Assembly (NCBI GenBank): GCA_015183035.1 | Contig: JACZZP010000018.1 | Coordinates: 62,001 to 126,000 of the forward strand | Direction: 5' to 3' | DNA from: Meloidogyne chitwoodi | Lineage: Eukaryota; Nematoda; Chromadorea; Rhabditida; Meloidogynidae | Length of the DNA stretch: 64,000 nucleotides | In this document: piece by piece, positions 61,841 to 64,000 of the stretch | Layout of the letters: the number at the start of each line of letters is the position of its first letter | Numbering within the stretch: the stretch's first letter is position 1 | Notes under the pieces: generated by a model | What the model saw: only the letters and a program-made list of their open reading frames with translations | Databases searched by the model: none | What the model was told of the DNA's origin: nothing | Translations under genes and position numbers: made by a program

Positions 61841-62207
61841 TAAAATACCTTAAAATTTCTTTAGAAAATTTTTTATTAAGCAAATAATAGCTCATTTGAA
61901 AGAACTTATCGAGCTGAATTATTTAAAATCAAAATAAAGGAGTTTAAATGAGGTTGGGTGAAGTTATAACGATTTAAAATTTAACCAACGTTAAAATTTT
62001 TCAAGTTTTTAATGTTTGAATTTCGATCTATAATCGAATTTAAAGCCTATTCTGGAATCGTTCTAACTAAAAATACCTTTAAAAATCTCTAGAATCTTAA
62101 AAATTATAAAAAAATCAATTAAAATCAAAAAATTTTATTGTAAATTGACTAAAAGAAAATAAAGCAAAAGATTTTAATAACAAAAAAGTAAAAATCGATA
62201 AACCTAA
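61841..62207. other. Intergenic, 3' flank of the MULE gene
   Basis: AT-rich, no supported feature. It contains a short GAAAGAACTTATCGAGCTGA motif resembling the CTCATCGAGCTGA found in the foldback elements. Confidence 0.35.
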
Positions 62208-63938
62208 TCACGGATCCATTTCATAATTGTGGGAAATGCCAGCAAGAAAATCGATGATTGATTGTTCATTAAATGGTAGATTAACGTCAAAATGATTAAG
62301 ATTTGCAAAATTTAAAGGCTGATAATTTTGAGTCAATATTAAAATTCTTCGGTCAGCTTCTAAATATCTTCTAGCTTTCTGAGGCGGGTTATGGCCAGCA
62401 ATAAAAAGTGCCATATCAGCGTCACGAGCCTTCTGCTCTCTTCTTAAAGTATCAACAAACCTCCACAAATTAGGATGACTACATGAAAAAGCACGTTGCA
62501 GCTTCCTATGAGCGCTCTCAGCTATATTATTCGTTCGAGCGTCACCGTCAAGCGTTCTATAGTACACACTCCAAAAACCAGGTGGAAACATTGGAACAGT
62601 GCGGAATCCATTAAGGAGAAGTCGTCCCGTATAATTAATTACAAACCTTAATTATTTTTCCAATTTCATAAATTTTTAAATTCTAACCAGTCAAAGATTG
62701 GCTGCAGTTCAGGCATTAGGTTTCTGTCCAAAGAGATAATTGCAGGAGTCAGGTCTCCAATAGGCAGAAACGCCAAAGATGTAATCCATCTGGATTGATT
62801 GGCAAATATAGGATCGTTACGAAATCGCTGGTTAAATAATTAGTTTTTTTGATAAAAATAAAATTAAACCTGCATCAAACCAAACTCCGAAATCTTTTTT
62901 TTCAAGTTTTTTACAAGATGAAAGAAACAGCATCTGATATCACAATCTGAGAAATTGGCTCTTATCGAATTAATCGCCGCCATTTCAAAATCAACTGAGA
63001 TTGATTGAGGAGAAAATTCTGGCCAAACATTTTTGATTAATTCCCACATCCTTGAATATGTATTTTCGCTCTTTGATGTTAGTAAAGCATAGGCAACTGG
63101 AAAAACCCATTGTTCACCTCTTCTGAATACTTTGTTATTTAAATTCACTATGTAAATAAAATTAACCTGGACATAATAGCATATACTTGCATAAATAAAG
63201 GTGGAGAAATAGTGAAGGTCCCGTCGGCAAAAACCTCTAACATTTGATTTGCCCAAGTTCCGTGACTTTGCCTTCCGAAGATAAGAATCCTTCAAAAAAA
63301 TGTCTTATTATTGATAAAAATAAACCTATTAGAGTGGCCATTTTCTTCATAAACACCAGAATCTGCCAAAAGAAACCTGTCGACATGACCTTCAGACCGC
63401 TGATATATTTGAAATGAATCAGGAATTTGTAGCTGAGTAACATTCAAAGGGATCGGCGGAGGAGCTTCTTCTTTTATTCTTGCACGTTTAACTACCTTAA
63501 TTTCTATTTTAGTTAAAGCTAGAAAAAATATACCTTTTTAGTTGCAACTTTATTAGAAAGCCGAGCTAACAGGAGTGGGGACATTTTCAAATGTTGTAGC
63601 CCGTAAAACTGCTGTAGTCTCCATTGTATGAATAGCTCGTCTCTTTAGTGTAGTCATTACTCTCTTTACTTCAACATTTTCTGCACTAGATGGACACGTG
63701 TGGATATTAATTTGCTGAATGTTGTTTTCAATATAATAAAATATTAAGGAAAATACTTTTAAAAAATTGTTGTCTAACCCCGTATGAATTCTTCCTTTGC
63801 AGTAAATATTTTTGCTGCCAAAAATTCGCACCGCCAGAATTTAACATTTCCATTACTGTTTGTTCTTTCAAAAAGATATAAAAAACCCTCATGGTTGAGC
63901 TTAGATTCTCCTCGTTTAGATAAAATTTCAGTTTCCAT
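62208..63938 (-). CDS. FLYWCH zinc-finger MULE transposase, probably one frameshift
   Basis: Minus-strand exons encode a Mutator-like transposase preceded by a FLYWCH finger, a common pairing in nematodes. METEILSKRGESKLNHEGFL starts at 63938; the finger continues VKFWRC. The remainder (RIFGSKNIYCKGRIHTG ... INIHTC) is one frame away, implying a missing base near 63835. Later blocks are PDSFQIYQRSEGHVDRFLLA, ILIFGRQSHGTWANQMLEVF with ADGTFTISP (first catalytic Asp region), GEQWVFPVAYALLTSKSENT, SVDFEMAAINSIRANF (second acidic region), RCCFFHLVKNLKKKI and RTNNIAESAHRKLQRAF. It ends HNYEMDP at 62208. Largely intact and far better kept than the relative at 51690. A more upstream start outside the window is possible. 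Confidence 0.78.
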
Positions 63939-64000
63939 ATATTTTCTGTAAATTATTATTAAAAATATAAATAAAATAGAAAAGGTAATGAAAAATAACA

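Overview
The window reads as eukaryotic nuclear DNA from a plant-parasitic nematode, most likely a root-knot nematode (Meloidogyne) or close relative. It is AT-rich, has many 35-60 bp introns with TTTTAG-type acceptors, closely packed genes on both strands, and a nematode-specific FAR (fatty acid and retinol binding) gene. Gene names rest on protein motifs read by eye; exon joins were worked out by hand and no database was searched.

Layout. 1-10.1 kb (-): 5' end of a huge secreted Ig/FN3/sushi/EGF matrix protein, DIG-1-like, with transposon relics in its introns. 11.1-12.0 kb (-): a secreted Tyr/Gly/Lys tandem-repeat protein. 13.2-16.1 kb (-): copine. 17.8-18.6 kb (+): an unrecognised acidic exon-repeat protein ending in a polybasic CaaX box. 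19.2-23.3 kb (-): mevalonate kinase, carrying a Merlin-type DNA transposon in an intron. 24.9-26.2 kb (-): ELO fatty-acid elongase. 26.9-28.3 kb (+): GDP-L-fucose synthase. 28.4-30.7 kb (-): aspartyl aminopeptidase. 31.1-32.2 kb (-): unresolved small exons. 32.6-33.2 kb: a foldback transposon with target-site duplication. 33.8-34.1 kb (+): a small unknown gene. 34.2-36.9 kb (+): WDR60-like dynein-2 intermediate chain. 37.6-38.4 kb (+): FAR-1-type lipid-binding protein. 39.3-43.0 kb (+): AKAP1-like mitochondrial KH/Tudor protein. 44.7-47.0 kb (-): PPM1D-like PP2C phosphatase.

From 45.45 kb to the end the window changes character. A 5.9-kb block (45451-51349), starting inside the phosphatase gene, recurs almost perfectly at 55700-61598 (offset 10,249 bp). 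The block carries a hAT transposon remnant, several MITE-like elements and a fragment of an unrecognised mobile-element gene. The spacer between the copies holds a decayed MULE transposase, two foldback elements and a broken myotubularin fragment; a FLYWCH/MULE transposase gene follows the second copy. This is either a very recent segmental duplication or an assembly artefact.

The genes are mostly unrelated housekeeping functions. The items most worth attention are the CaaX repeat gene, the secreted repeat protein, the near-identical duplication, and the transposons with readable 8-9 bp target-site duplications.
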